A DNA stretch of 64,000 bases from Anoplolepis gracilipes (GCF_047496725.1 NC_132978.1:6997501-7061500), one strand, 5' to 3'; numbered from the stretch's first letter, positions 49,601 through 64,000 are shown. Made by a program: numbers and translations. Notes: generated by a model not told the origin, from the sequence alone.

Positions 49601-52100
49601 TTCACGTGTGTTTTGTCTGCGGCCATACGGCACGGGGGATGCGCGGAGTAGAGCGATTGTTATTAATTCTGTCTCCAGGGTACCACTAATATTCATTTGG
49701 CCGGCGGATAGGGACGTACCAAGAGCCGCCGATACCACTCGAGTCCCCGGAAAACGGAGTATCTACATCGGGCGAATAACTCAATATCGACGTCGGTTGA
49801 TCCCGTTGGGACGAGACCCGCGACCGCTTCCGCGCGTATTTCCTCTATTTTTTTCCCGTCTCGCCCATTCTCACTTTTCGCAAATGTAGCATCGAATGTA
49901 TAACGCGGATTTTTAAATTCAACCTATTGACTTTCGGCTTTCTGGACGACCATTACTAGTCGAAAACTCGAGTAAATTTTACTACATTTTCGCAAAGAGA
50001 GACAAAAAACCTATAATATATATATTTAATAAAACAGAAAAAAAAGATCTCGTTGAATTCCCTTCGTGATTTGATGTGAATAAATTATATATTTCGAAAA
50101 CTTTTGTAACTTTTGTTAGAACTGTGGAAATTGATTTAGTTATTTGTTGGATCAATTGTATCCATTGTCTTAATTAGTAGAATTGTCTCTTCAGTCGCGT
50201 ACGGAACAGTTGTAATTGACAATCGATATTTCCGGCATGCACGTCCAAGTTTAATTTCCTGCCGAGAATGTAGTTTGCTTTCACGCCGCAATCGCTCGGA
50301 ACGCGCGTGATTCATGTCGTCTTTGTAACTAACGAGAGAAGTGCGAGTATCTCGTGACTGGCAAACGCGGAATTGTTCCCGCTGCGAAATCTCGCGTAAT
50401 GTGGAATATGTTACTAGTCTATTTTCTCGGAATAAGTTCCGTCAGGATGTGCTCTCGGTAAATAATTCTGTGCATCGGAAATCTCTATCGTACCATCTGT
50501 CGCGTCCGTATTTTTATCTTCGCATATTCTGTACCGTGCTCTCGAGAGATAATCTCTCTCGAATACCTCGGAGCAAGCGCGGCGATTTAAAATGACGAAA
50601 GAGAGAGGGGGAAAAAAATAGAGAGAAAGAGAGAGAGAGGAAAGAAGAACAAGCTGAGGACTCTGTCCGAATCATCCTGCTCGTATTTTTCTTCGTGAAA
50701 TACGTTCCGCGGCGAAGGATTTACCTGATGCCATCCCTTCCGTAGCGACGTACATAAACCTCGAGAAATTAATCCCCTAGGATAAGACAGTATGACGGAG
50801 CCGAGCGTAGAGGCAAGATAGAAAAGGAACCTTCTTTTCTGTTTTCTTTTTCTTATACGCGCGAAAAGCAACCCGATGTCTCGCGCTTGCTGAGCAACGA
50901 TTAACCTAAAAAGTATACGACTCGCACTTTACTTTCCCGCTTTTTTTTATTCCTCTCTTTTCTCTGTCTCTGAATTTCTATCGTCCTTTTATTTCACGTT
51001 TTATTTACTGTCTTGCTTATCTATTTGTCATGCATCTGTACTCTTTGATAGAACGTGTCATTTCTAGATATTTATAAATCAGTAGCGTTCAACACATTTT
51101 AAATACATATTAAATACAGCAGTCGCGAGCCTTATATAGGATGAAATACAGCCTAGACAGACATCTTCAAGTCTGTAAAGAAATCAATATTAAGATGAAG
51201 TACTGTATCTGACTGGTTGTTTTCAGATTCAGTTTTTTTTTTTTTTTTTTTTTTTTTATATGTACAATGCAAGGAGAGGGAGAGAGAGAGAGAGAGAGAG
51301 AGACTCTATTGTTTTGAGAAATTGTCATCCGAGTGTTTCCTCTTCTGATCGTTTCCTCCGGCGGTAAGAGGAAGCAATGTCAGCATCCCTATCCAACCTA
51401 TCAGCTATTGAAACCGTTTGAGTTCAATTGCATCGTATCCTCCACTTCTATTTCTATCCTTGGTCTCTCGCCGATTCTTCTTTCCACTTTCGATAGATAT
51501 GTATATGTGCGGTCTACGCCATCTCCAATACAGCCTCCCACATGTCTGGGTAGTGTATTCGCGTATTTTTCGACCGACCAATAACATCCGGCTTTACTTC
51601 CTCGTCGTCGCCATTTCGTGGTACTTGAAAGTACGTTGTACGTTGTTACGTACAGGCGCACCTTATATTTCCGCGCTTGCTTACCCGCACAGTTTCCGAT
51701 CTGCAATTCTTTTTTTTTTTTCTTTTTTTTTGCTTTTTTTTCTTCTTCTTCCTCATATATGCCGCGACAATACGGGATTTGTGAGAGTTTTACTTACCTC
51801 GCTGTGAGACAAGGAATTCAAGGTATATGTGTATGTTTGTATGCATGTGTGTGTGGGTGGGTGGGTAGGATTTGGAGTGTATATTCCTGGCGCAATCTGC
51901 GATAGGCCGCGCGAAAATTACGGGCGAGAATTGCCGCGGGAATGAGAGGTGGTGAAGAGGAAAAAAAAAAAGGAGAGATGGCGAGAGTCGTGCGAAAATA
52001 TACGAGAGATATAAGAATCCGTGAATCTCGCGAATCACGATTCATTCGAGTCTCAATCATGCCGGTGGGCAGTCTGATCACATGTTCCGGCCCCGAGGAA
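46251..52100. other. Gene-poor stretch with microsatellites
   Basis: No assignable gene. Simple repeats: (ag)n at 46371-46403, (tc)n at about 46638-46674, (ag)n at about 51280-51302, and a T25 run at 51233-51257. Moderately GC-rich islands at 49600-49880 and 50200-50600 have open frames on both strands without domains. Confidence 0.45.
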
Positions 52101-55100
52101 GAACAAAGCAAATACTTGCAATTCACCGTTGGTGAAGGGTATTTGCATTCATGAAATCCCGTCTTATATGTGCATACGTGCACGGTAATCTTCGACGAGC
52201 TCGAGAGATTTCTCGCAAGAGTAGAACGTTTGTCTGTTTCTTTCCGTGGTTTCCCTTAGTTACAGACAGCTATGAAAAGAACGAGAAAAAGATTCACCAT
52301 TTTTCACGTCGAATACTAGTTACTTCTTCCTGCTTCTGCGAGATACATGTTTCATTCTTATTTCTCGTCTCTTGGTTGCAATGAACTTAATACGATTTAT
52401 AATAATCATAATAATAATAGTGACTGCTTTTTTGATATCGCAGCATTTAAGTCATGATCTTTTACGATGCTTTACATCGAGAAGTGTTCTAGTAATTATT
52501 TTATTACATATAATTATCCTAATTATGTGTTAGAGTTTATAAATTTCCGTCTTCTTTCTTGCAATTATCCATATATCGCTTAAGCAGTCTCGTTGCAATT
52601 CGCCGTCCATGTCAGACCCCACCTGCGCGTAGATCGTGTACCGTATTCGTGTGTATGTACATGTGTTTCGAACTTCTCCTTTGTGCGTAGGGTCGACAGC
52701 AGCGAGAATCTAAAGGGAATAATGAATCCACGTAGCGTCGTTGGTTCGCTCGTATGCTCCACGAAGGTCTTTCGCCGCCATTGAACGTGGAAGGGAGAAA
52801 AGGGAGCCCAGAGAGAAGAAGCCTTAAGCTTTTCCCGGCAGCGAGGAAACTTCGATAATCCTCGTCGTTTACGCTCACGTAGGTGCACGGCTCGCAGGCT
52901 CCCTTTCCTCCTCTTTCTCCTTCTCCTTCTTCTTCTCCTTCTCTTGCTCCTTGCTATCGTCGTCGTCGTCATCGTCGTCGTCGTCGTCGTCGTAATTGGG
53001 GGACAGGGCAGGGCCAGGTCGATAACGGGTCATGGAGGTTAAAACGCACGATAAAATCGCCGTTATTCGCTGAAGCTCGGAGGCTGGGACACGATATTTT
53101 GTATCCCGCTTTGATAAAAGTGGTATTTAATTATTTCCACTCCCTCTCTCTCTCTCTCTCTCTCCGATTATTGTACGTTGGTGTGATCATAAATCCACGG
53201 CATTTTGATCGTTTGGACAGATTTGTTTTCACGTCATTCTCGCGACTTTCTACATACGTGAATAATGCATGTATAAGTTTATTATATGCCGAAATGTATA
53301 GTGGAAAGTGTATGTCCATAAATATTTAAGGTGTTCGCGTTCAATGTAAAATCTGACGTCACCACGATTTGCTGTATCCTGCAGATTTCCGCTGTGAAAG
53401 AGTTTTTTTACATAGCAATATATACGTTGACATTTTGAGTGATCGTTTTGCTGTATGTAGATTTGTTGAAGAACGATACGGTGAAAATGAATATCAATTG
53501 TAATAATAGATTTTGGAAATATAAGTAGAATTTATCAATACCTTATCTATACTGTTATAATTATATACATATTTATTAAATATTATACATATATATATAT
53601 AATTTTTTTTGTGAAACGTATATGAAAACTTGCGAGAGAATTTTTTGTTATTTCAAGAGAGATATCCCTCCGTTCTATTCTTTTTATAAATTCGAATGTA
53701 AAATATAACAAAGAATTCACGAAGTTGTACTCTCTCGCTGGACCGTAGTATTGGAGGTAGACACGATACAGTGGGGCTTTAAAATTCACCCTGGCGACTT
53801 TAGCTACGTTCCGACGAAAGTTTTATAATCCCGCTTTCCTGCGACCACGTAGGTGAACTCATGTCGTTCCGGTCGAGGTATATAACTCGGGAAAGGGGTT
53901 GCACACGGTAACAAGGGAGGAGAAGGGGTTAAGAGACGTTGAAGTTGTCACACAAGAGAGGATGAGGTCGGGCAAGAAAAATAAGAGCAAGACGGTCACG
54001 GAGCCGAATTACAGGATGCGGAAACGAACAGTGCAGCTGAACTTGTAATCAAGGAAAAGGCAAGCGAGAGAGGGACGAGAGTAAAGGGATCTACTTTACT
54101 TTTGTAGATCGGTAGCTAGAAATAAAAGAGAAAGAAGAACAGGATTTTTAAAAGAAAGAGAGAAAAAAATACTGCCTACATCTTATTATTCTATAAAATA
54201 TCTCAATTTCTATTCTCTCTCTCTCTCTCTCTCTCTCTCTTTTCTCTCTTGTTAGATATCTTTAATTTATTAATCTTCATTCGTATTATGAGTTTCCATT
54301 TTTATCGATTTTTGCTTAAAGTCTTTTTTTTCTGGGAACATTTTAATTCAAGATTTATACATAAATATATACATGCGCAAATGTAATAATCAATGATGAC
54401 TTTTTATTATAATCGATTCAAGAGATTCATTATCGTGAGAGAGAGAGAGAAAGAGATTGTGTTTCGAGTGCAGAATTAGATACGGTACATCGGTTATCAA
54501 GCAAGGGCCGAGTTATACTTGTAAATCACACTTGACTAGGCACCAATCGCGTAAACTTTCCCGGCAAGACAGCGGGAGAGTAAATGGGAGGCTGAGCGTT
54601 CTCGGTTGGCAGGAATCGCTGAATCGAACGATTTCTCTGCGGGCGTTCGAAATGCGGAGAGTAAGCGCAGTAATCTGAGATCGCTTAAACGCTTTGCCGG
54701 CGCGCAGCGCCGATAATTGATTGCGCGGCTTCTCATTAGGGTTTCCGATCATTTGACACTATTCTATCTGCAATTCGGAGGAGGGTGATGCGCTGTCTTG
54801 TCTCTGCTCATCTTGTGTGGCATTTGTATTCAGATACGAAGTATATCGTGTACGATATTCAAATAATATAGGCATCACTATATTGTGGATTGCACACTTT
54901 GCGTTTGTAATTAAATTTCAAACGAAATCAATTATTTAGAAAAAATGTGTATATTTTATATGTAGTGTCAATTAGTAATTTTTAAAAAATACAAAAAAGC
55001 TATTGCTCGAGAAATTAAGTAAGCACTGTTGTTTTATATCGTGTACGCAATAAACAGCGATTGGTTGTAGTTTCGATAAATTCCCTCGACATGTAGCATT

Positions 55101-57050
55101 CTAACACTCTTTACTGTGGAAGCGTATTTCGTTCGATACGGAATGTATGCGTGCGTATGAGAGAAACGAGAGATACGTTCGTAATCTGCACACGTCCGGA
55201 ACTCGTAAGCGTTCGGAGCAGGTCGTTCAATTTTTCGGTATGGTCAAGTTGGCGAGAGAGGACTTCTTCAATTTCTGCTCGCTCCATCTTGCACCCTAAT
55301 CGCGAGTACTCGCTTTCGAATCTACACCTTTTCTCTAAGCACTAGCAGCAGCAAAACAAGAAACGCGCGCGAGCGATCGTTACGGAGTCAGAAAATTTCG
55401 CGGATCGATCCCGCACGTGGTTTCAACTGCTCTCTTCTACAATCCTCTTTATTCTCTCTTATCCGCAATCTCTCTCATTCTTCTTTGCTAAGGCGTATCT
55501 CCCATTCATCGTGTAGCACGATATACTCTCACTCTCTTTCATCCCATCTTACTTCTGCAATATCATTGGCTTCGCGTAATTTCCGCTTCCTCTCTCATTT
55601 TTTAATGACTTTCTTTCTCTCCTTCAATTGTGTCTTTACTTCGTGTCGTGTCACTTATTCTCAGTGATTACGTCATAGTACTGAAAACGAGATTTTAAAT
55701 GTCCTAATGTGTGTGTGTGTGTGGATTGTGTTGTATGTAAGACCCAAGTTCGTCTCACTTTTATTTTTTTAAGATTCTCTCTTTCTCTCTCTATTGCACG
55801 AGTAGCGAAAAAAAATTTCGATAAGATTATTTTAAAAATAATCTTGTCTATTTGGATAATAATCTCTCTTTATCTTTTTTATTTTGTCGTCATGCGAACA
55901 GAAGAAATTTATCGTCCGCTTATTCACCGTTGCGCTGTTGTTTACTTGAAAAACACCGTGTTACGCATCGTGACCTCGTTTAGTACCAAAGAGGAGCGAA
56001 GAGAGAATGTTAAGTGCAGCGTCTTAAAATTATCTCATGTGCTAGTGTAGCAAAGTGCGCGCGTTTCGAGTTCGTGCTGCGCGTTTAGAGTTACAAGACT
56101 GTCACACTTCGTCATCTTATTCAAAACTGTGTTTGTCGTCGTAACGCCGGTATTGTCTCGCTACCTCGACGTGTAACAGCATTGAGTTTTCATCAAAGAT
56201 GACTTTCGACGCATTGTTCGACATAAAACTTCATGGCGATATTTTAGATAGCTATTGAACAAGTAATATCTTAATATTAGAGAGATATACGTAAATACAC
56301 ACACGCGCACGCGCGCATATATATAAATATATTAAAAAATACTAAAATAAAATAAAATATAAAATAAATTAAATTTACAAGTACTTTCCCTGAGTATAGA
56401 TGAGTGATGATATCACCATTTGTATGTTCTCCGTCACGTTTTTAATGACTATTTAATATTTGTAACAGGCAACAGTGCGGAAAATTCGATGGAATGAGAG
56501 GCGTGAATATCTGCGCGACTGTAAACGGTGTCAATGGTCAGAGAAATTTTCGATATTATCATCCGCACAACCACTCTCGCACGATTTACTGAAAATTCAT
56601 ATTGATGTTTAAAAGAATAATTTGCATCGAAAGTTAACTTAATTAAATTTATTGCTGATTTATTTTGGTACAGTATAATACAAGCTAACATTAAACGTTA
56701 TATCTACACTTGCATTTTTGTTTAAATAAAGATTAATTTCTCAATTATTATATAATTATGAATACAAACATTAGTATTTATATTATTGATGATTATTATA
56801 ATTTTTTTGTCTTTAATAATTTTAATTTATTAATTCTATTCAATAGTTCCTCTCACGTAACACGCTTTTTACTTAATTCTAGATATCTAACAACACATAC
56901 GAAAATTGAAAATCATAATTGATAATATGTAAAAGAGAATTACATGAGAAAAAAATAATAAAATTCCTATTTTTAAGAAAAATTAAATTATTAATAAACT
57001 AACTTATACTTGTACTAGAAATTTTCCACAATTTTTAATATACTTACCTC
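52101..57050. other. Gene-poor stretch with triplet repeat and islands
   Basis: No assignable gene. A (cgt/gtc)n triplet tract lies at about 52958-52994 next to pyrimidine-rich sequence. It makes artificial Arg-rich (minus strand) frames. (tc)n runs occur at about 53142-53163 and 54214-54240. A GC-rich island lies at 54540-54740. Confidence 0.45.
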
Positions 57051-57578
57051 GATGTCCGCGAAGTTTGACGTTGTGTCGGAATATAATCAAAGATGATATC
57101 GTGCGGAATTAATTTTTTTTATCGCTGCCATCATTACGCGCGGCGCGCAAACACCACATCCGGCGGTTTTTCGAGGGCCATTCGCGAGGCAATCGTCGAA
57201 TCGTTTTGCGGAACCAACCGGAATATCGCGGGGCATACGCGTTTAATCGAATCGTAAATCCATTCCACTCCTCCGTTCGCGCGGAACAGCTCGAAAATTG
57301 CATGCAAATGCAAAAATATTCCGGCGAAAGCGCGCGCGCACAGTGATTTCTTATCGATTCTCGACGAGCGCTTTTCTTCCTCTTTTCCTCTCTAACCCTT
57401 CGTCGTTGTTCGCACGCTTTTCCATTTTCCAACTCTTTCAGTGTTTTCGACTACCTGTCTCTTTTTTTCCCCTTTTCCTTTTATTGCCCTGAGACGTTAT
57501 AAGACAGGGTCGCGAAACAAAATTTTGATCACGTTATGATTTATTTTCCTTTCTTCGATTCCGAACGAATTCTTCATG

Positions 57579-57619
<41 letters not shown>

Positions 57620-58777
57620 GATGACGTTCGGAAGTATCGGTTCGGTGCGAATGTAGGTCAAACTTTACTATTGTCAGGCGGGAACTTTTCGAGTTAATAG
57701 AAATAGAAGTGCAAAATATCGATTTGTGTACTCGTATACCAAATTTGCTTGTGTGAGGACAATCAATTAAAAAGAAGTTGTTTAGGAACAGACAAGTTAA
57801 AAAGCTATTATATAAAATAAAAGCGATTATATATATATATATATAATATATCTAAGATGCATTCAATTGAATGTAGGAGTGTTTGCAATTATCTGCTTTT
57901 TGAAAGCGACAGCCAAATATTTATCGTTCTTTAAAAACGATGAAAGGAGAAATATATTGTGAGTGTGTTGGCATTTTATCATTGGCAATTGTTAGTCGTC
58001 AGCATGTCATAGTTTGGCTAAAGTAGCTGTAAAAATACTGCACGTGTGTGCTATTTACATATAGATTATTTATGTATACAATATAATTTGGCATCGTTAT
58101 ATTCTTTGTTGCCAATATTTTTAATGAAATTAATAGTATATGATGCAAGAAGAATTTTAGATACACAATATCTGTTGAAACAATATCTATCTTTAACTTA
58201 ATCTTGTTTTACTTAAAAAAAAATCTCATAGAAAATAATTTTTCCAAACATGTAAAAAAATATTTTCAGAAACAAAGAGTATACAAATTGTAATAAATTA
58301 TATGGATGACAACAAATCATATTTACACAATATATTCAAACCGTATCTGTTAATATATTTTTCTTGAAATCTTTCTTGATTAACAAAGAGAAAGAAAGAA
58401 TTATTTGTCCGTTTCAATAAATAATTTCATTTTATATGTTTTTTCTTTTTAAACAGATTAACATGCTTCCGTCTATTATTATATGTATATCTTGTATTAA
58501 CTACTCGATATGTCTATTGGACTGCTTCCTGACAGCGTATTAGAATCAGGAGTCTGTCGAGCGTGTAATGGCATGCAATTTTCGTGATTGGCAGATGGAA
58601 GCCCCGCGTAATGGCTTTTGTATTGGGCGCGATTCCTTTCTTTCTCTTTGCGTTTGGTCAGAGAGGCGTCGAGCTGGCGGTGGCAATCCTACGGGTGTGA
58701 TCCGTCTATGTCTCTGGCATCGACAAGCTTTCACAAACCCGCACTATTCCTCGGAGATTTAGGAGAGACATTTCGGG

Positions 58778-58779
<2 letters not shown>

Positions 58780-58808
<29 letters not shown>

Positions 58809-58828
58809 TACGCGCGCGCGCGCGCGCG
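58780..58828. repeat. (AG)n followed by (CG)9 composite
   Basis: A purine-only (ag)n run is followed within about 20 bases by nine uninterrupted CG dinucleotides at 58811-58828. Alternating CG of this length readily adopts Z-DNA, and (ag)n can form triplexes. Confidence 0.9.
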
Positions 58829-60976
58829 AAAAAGACGTCTGCGTGGAAAAATGTCGGTTGCGAGACACGCCGATAATGCGACGTGCGATTTGTTTCCGCC
58901 AGGCGAAATGACAGCGTATCAGAAAGACTGACTTGCGATATTTTCATTGAAACGCGTAACATTTCGTCGTCAACACATAACTTGCTGCTTTCAAACTGGT
59001 TCATAAAGGAAAAAAAAATATCCATTCATTCACTCATGCGTGAGAGATGTTGTATAATAGCGATATAACTAGTTTTATATTTAAAAATTTACGAATCATA
59101 ATCTTTTATACAATAATAAACGATTTAAAATTCTAAATCACAGTTTAATCTTTTTAATACAATCGTGATGAAAATATTTAGAATTCAATATACATCAAAT
59201 TTTACAATGTTACGATGTTCAAAAATTTCCGATTTTTAACACTTCAAAGGAGCTATTATATTATTGAATCTTGTGATTTATACTACATACATAACGATCA
59301 AAGTAAGGACAATTTTTGAGAGAGATCCAAGTAAAAAGTTAGTAAGGTAGTTTTACACATAATATCGATATTTAATGTTGTGTGATATTATAGAAATTTT
59401 TATTATTAGTTTGATAAAAACTTTTATTACCTGTATTATTAATAAGAAGAGAGATAAACAAAATCTTGCACTATTAAAACTGAAATTACATTGCTTATCA
59501 AGATCAAAACTTATTGTTAGTTACAAAAATACAAAAAAGTAAGAAATCAATGATTATTATAATAAATATTTTACCACAATTAATGTTTTTTTTATTGATG
59601 CTAGAAGCTAACAAAGAAAAAGAATAAAGATTAGTAACAGGCTATAGGCTGCTCGCATAAGCAGTGCATTATATTCAAGTTACAGCAGAGATTTAATAAT
59701 AGCTTGAAGATGGTAGCATAATTATTAATAATAAAAATGATCCGAGCAGAAAAGAATGGAGAGGTTAATAGCTAAAAACAATTCGTATTTTTTATGTTAA
59801 TAGACGGATAAATTACAGCTTATACTACATGTTTTTCTTAGCTGGCCTTTTTGCGAGAAACAGCTGTAACCAATGTCAGAATCGATTATCATGAATATAG
59901 ATTTATAAAAGTATATCTGTGCGATGTAGGTAAAAGAAAATAATCTTTAAAGCATTACGTCCTTGTCTCGAAGGCAGAAATATAAGAATTATAAAAAAAT
60001 ATGACACACACACACACATCTATATATACATATATTGTAATACAAATTATAATATGAAATTTGATATTTTTAAGTTATCAATACAGTTTACTTTTCTTTA
60101 TATCTTTTTCATTATATTTTTAAGTGGCTGTTTAACAATTGAACAAATTTACTAAATACTTTTGTTATGCTATATCATAATAAACAATACAAAGATTTCG
60201 TTTAGCGGGAATATATTTTACGTAATATATATAATATCGTGATAAACTAATTACCAAGAGGAATCAAATTAAAATAAATAGTTGAATCAGGAATACACTA
60301 AACAAGAAAATAAGCACCTGTAGGTATTATTCTTTCATCATTATATTCGTGTTATTTGTATAATGCAGAGTTCGTTAATTCTCTTTGCGTATTTCGATCT
60401 CGCTCGACGATAGAATTCATCTTCAATTCTCGCTATATTCCGCGACTACTCTTCAATTTACATCCTCTTTATCGGAGAGCTAACTTGCCACCGCGTAATA
60501 TTATATCCACCGACGTTGCTGGTTAAACTTTTTATACGTTTACGAGATTAAACTTTGGCCCCGTGGGTACAAAGAGTCCGCGCGAGAGCACGCGTTTCTT
60601 CTTCCTATTTTTCCCTCTGTCTTGCCTTCTCTTCGTTGTCTCTCTTCTCTCTCTCTTTTGGTGTTCTAGCGCAGTTTTCACGTAGTTGGTTAGTGGAACG
60701 AGCCGCTTACTATAAGCGTCGACCGAGAGAGTTCTCGAGACTGTATCATCGTTTGTTCTTTTTTTTTTGTTGCATTGCTGCAGTGAATACGATGGCATAT
60801 AGATGTAACTGCGTTCCTTTCTCAAGTTTTCTCGGCAAAAATTTCGCAATGTTGCATAATTAGTATTATTCACAGTCTAATTTCGTATTCTTCTAATTAT
60901 ATGCACAATTATCATTTCTTTTTTCGCAACACACGTAATATATGGACCGAGTAAACCGAGCATTTTAGATGAAACT

Positions 60977-61043
60977 TTAGTGACATCTCTAAGATATATC
61001 AAGTATTCAATTAGTGACATCTATAAGATATATCAAGTATTTT
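60977..61043. repeat. 34-bp tandem duplication
   Basis: The unit at 60977-61010 (ttagtgacatctctaagata...) is repeated at 61011-61043, with one internal substitution and a differing tail. Confidence 0.9.
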
Positions 61044-64000
61044 CTTTTACGATTCGCATAATCAGTCGGAAATAATTCGATACATAATAGATTATTATTT
61101 CATTAAAAGTATCGGAAAAGTAATTCATTTATATTTTTATTTTATTGATTTAAAGTAAGTTTGAATTCTACGACTTGTTGTTGCATTGCATTTCTCATAG
61201 TCTAGTTAGAAATAATTTTTCATGTCTATGAAAATGTAATTAATAAATATTGAATTAAAAAAATAGTTGAACTGATTGTTCAAATATGACATCTTGATGG
61301 TTTTGTTCACCCTTTTATCAACAGATTACGATGTCAGAATATCGGGTAACTCACGTAGGTGAGTCAAGAATTTCGTTTAAATTCACCCTCGGTGAAGCCG
61401 CCGGCCACAGGCTCCGAGAGTCCCTGAGGAGAGAAAAACGAGTGAGAGGGTCCCGGTTCTTAACCTAATTCCAGAGATAAATGCTAAGTAGAGGCGGAGA
61501 TTTCTGAGATACGAGGATCCGACTCGACGACGCTTTAGGGTGAGGTCGACGTTGTGTCTCTTAAATTTCACGCTCGTTGCCCTGCGCACATACCTCTTGA
61601 TGCGTACGTGTAAGTGTAAAGCAACGAGTATATATTTATATGTACATAAATGCACTTTTTCTAACAGTTTATTCTATTTAACGTAGGTTTTTCAAGTAAA
61701 GGAAATTAACATTTCTCTTTGAAAAAAATTATGTCGTATCTTTTTTACTATCATAATAATTGGAATATTATATGAATATTTATACTGTTAGTAGAAGAAA
61801 ATATTACGCGTGCTGATAAATTAATTAGGTATATTTAAAAACATGATGGTCAATATATGTATAGTGATAGTGATGGGTCAATAAATATGATAGTTTGTTG
61901 CATTATGTGCAATCAATAACTATATTACGACTTTTTTAAAGCTATATTTGCGCGGTTTTATTGGGATTATTGCACTTGTTAAATAAAAATTGCATTAAAA
62001 TATGCATTTATATTTTAACTTGTGATATTACATTGAAACTGTTGGGTTTTAGAGTGCACTTTCGTCTCTTTCATTAATTAACGCTTTGCATTTTTTCGCG
62101 TGTTGGTTAGTGGTTTGCACTTCGCTAGCGATACGCGGCAGCTTATTGTTTCTCCTGCATTGCTCAATTGTCCAATAGTTTGCGGTGCAAGGGTGCATAG
62201 GCGGTGAGAGCGAGGGCGGTGTAACACAAACGGAGTATTATATAAATGTTGCACGCGCCATAGGTCGGCTCTATATATATATGTATGCATACGCGTACAC
62301 ATCGTTCTGTATTATTCCAACAAAAGCGCAGTGCCACCGCATTTATCTGACTGTGAGCGCAAATTTAATTGTGGTCGTCGCGGTGTGCATCGATATATTT
62401 TCTTCTATCGTTATGGATATCGATTATAAAAAGGATTAGGCGTCTAAACCTGCGAATAAATGCTGATTATTTCGACGAATTAATAGATACTTTGATGTAC
62501 GTATTAAATACTTTGATATGACAATATAATAATGTCTAAAAAAGTAGAAAATTGTGTAAAAAAAAAAAAAAATACTTGTTATATACGTATTATGCTCGTA
62601 TAATTATAAATTTTGTTGTTGAAATTAGCAATCACAGCTACGTTTCTAATTTAGATATACGTCATTATTTGTAAATATGTATATATAAATTAAAAGAATA
62701 AAAAAGATTAGTGCAAGAAAAATTCTTTCTTATGCTCTTTTATTGCATAATTAATATCGTCGAATTAACATAATATAATATAGCCTAAACTTTTGTAATT
62801 TAGCATTAAAAGTGTTCTTTTTACCGACCAGTTATGTATACAGACTTATCGACGGCACTATATATACAACTGTGTTCAAGTTTTTTTTTTTTTTTTTTTT
62901 TATTATTAAAAGCGAAAGAAAAATCTTAATTTTCTCTTACGGTCGGGGAATTCATAAGTTGCTTTGACATTTTGTCTTTTTATTAATATTTTTTTTGCAT
63001 TATTATAAAAGTGCGTAGAGAGACTCCATTCTTACCGAATTTCTTAAATAGTGGGCTGTATGAATTTATATTTCCGAGATGCCATTAAAACATATTACAA
63101 ATATACAGCGGGATACGCGACATTGTCGTGACCTCTCGTTTAGATATTTTTTTTTTTCGCGCGAGAACCAAAGAAGCGTTTTTCTTGCATTTGCATAATA
63201 GCTAAGAATTTGCATAATGGGAAAGAATGTATAATGCAAAGTTATTCGAGCATGTGTGCTCGTATTACCGTTGTCCCGTAGGACACAGGACAGTCTGCAA
63301 TGTTAATGAAACTAACCAAAGAAGATTTTGCTTGAATTACATTCCGGTTGAAACGTAAGCGTCTGCAAGTTCGCTATAATTATTACATGCGACTGCAATC
63401 GATTTTCCTATCCTGATAATTCAACTAGAGTTTCATTGAAGTTCCATTCAACTATCGATTTACCCAATCGGCTATCGATGTTTCCAGATACTCGACAGCA
63501 AAATCTGTTAACGTTCTCTTATTTGCTTAATACTCATGTTACGTTAATAGTTTAAGCTGATCACCGAATTACGTGTTAATGAGCAAAATATCATTTTTGC
63601 TTATCATTATATAACTAGTATTTCGTTTCTTACATCTCACTTCCGTTTAATCTAATTAATAAATTGTTTCCTTATCAATCTTTTTATAAAACATTTATAT
63701 TTGTCATTTCGAAAGATAGTTTTATATATTTTTAAGTACACACGAAACTATCCGTTAAGATTAAAGAATTATATTCACGCAGTGTACAATTAAGGCAATC
63801 AAGACTTTGTCATTATTGCAAGTTAATAAATAGGAGAAAAATTGCAAAAAGGAAGCAATAAAAAATCGATCCACGCTGTTTGATTACTGATCGGGGCGCA
63901 TAGCTCATCGAAGCGGTGCGTAACAACGACAAAGTAAACACGAGTATTTCGATCTATCTATCCCATCAGCGAATTGTTGGCTCATGCAGAGATCGATGTT

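Larger units (their letters stand above)
57051..64000. other. Gene-poor stretch to the window end
   Basis: No assignable gene. A (tg)n tract at 57584-57618, an (ag)n-(cg)9 composite at about 58780-58828, a 34-bp tandem duplication at 60977-61043 and a T21 run at 62881-62901 are the main landmarks. GC-richer islands (57100-57400, 60400-60750, 61380-61600) carry dual-strand frames without domains. Confidence 0.45.

Noticed and set aside
52580..52972. Arg-rich 130-codon minus-strand frame
   Set aside because: It is driven by the cgt/gtc triplet repeat and adjacent pyrimidine tract, with no domain or splice support.
57109..57432. 107-codon minus-strand frame
   Set aside because: It starts with a non-ATG codon and shows basic low-complexity composition and no recognisable motif.
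1..64000. Search for tRNA, rRNA and CRISPR signals
   Set aside because: No B-box-like GGTTCGAATCC with a matching cloverleaf, no rRNA stretch, and no regularly spaced repeats were seen by eye. A tRNAscan or Infernal run would be the proper test.

Overview
This window reads as insect nuclear DNA, most likely Hymenoptera and possibly an ant. It is AT-rich, with short GT-AG introns in compact genes, many (CT)n, (TA)n and (TG)n microsatellites, and a CpG-rich promoter-like block. The proteins look insect-like and eukaryotic throughout. There is no operon, plasmid, phage or CRISPR signal. The species cannot be fixed from the sequence alone.

Left part (1-17 kb): about 3.8 kb of AT-rich DNA carries inverted-repeat elements, including a 172-bp perfect palindrome beside a mariner-like end. 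A possible minus-strand terminal exon follows at 3877-4083. Three plus-strand genes come next. The first is a Siah/seven-in-absentia E3 ubiquitin ligase (four coding exons, 6740-7881). The second is a retinol dehydrogenase 13-like SDR (six coding exons, 11670-13405). The third is an FKBP-like TPR co-chaperone (single coding exon, 14008-14880, with a probable 5' UTR intron). The last two lie head to tail, and a 126-bp hairpin with two opposed CCAAT boxes sits between them.

Middle (17.4-33.2 kb, minus strand): atlastin, the ER-shaping dynamin-like GTPase, has its stop at 17416-17418. The common exons begin at 20725. I extend the gene upstream through a phase-1/phase-1 78-nt cassette exon (24570-24647) to a first coding exon at 33085-33139. 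That exon has an in-frame upstream stop and a perfect GTAAGT donor, and lies in a CRE/CCAAT promoter. One intron uses a GC-AG donor. A second possible start exon (25300-25511) and a diverged duplicate of the sequence around its start lie within the long intron.

Right part (33.2-64 kb): a GC- and CpG-rich block (33.9-35.8 kb) looks like the promoter and 5' end of a neighbouring, probably rightward, gene. The remaining 28 kb is a gene-poor expanse of AT-rich DNA, microsatellites and GC-richer islands. It has no ORF I can assign, and is best read as a very long intron or an intergenic regulatory domain.

The genes are housekeeping or cell-biological: ubiquitination, NADP(H) retinoid/carbonyl reduction, Hsp90-type co-chaperoning and ER fusion. 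They do not form an obvious shared pathway. I found no clear new multi-gene system. The most interesting points are the reconstructed atlastin N-terminal isoforms, its GC-AG intron, and several large hairpins close to promoters.
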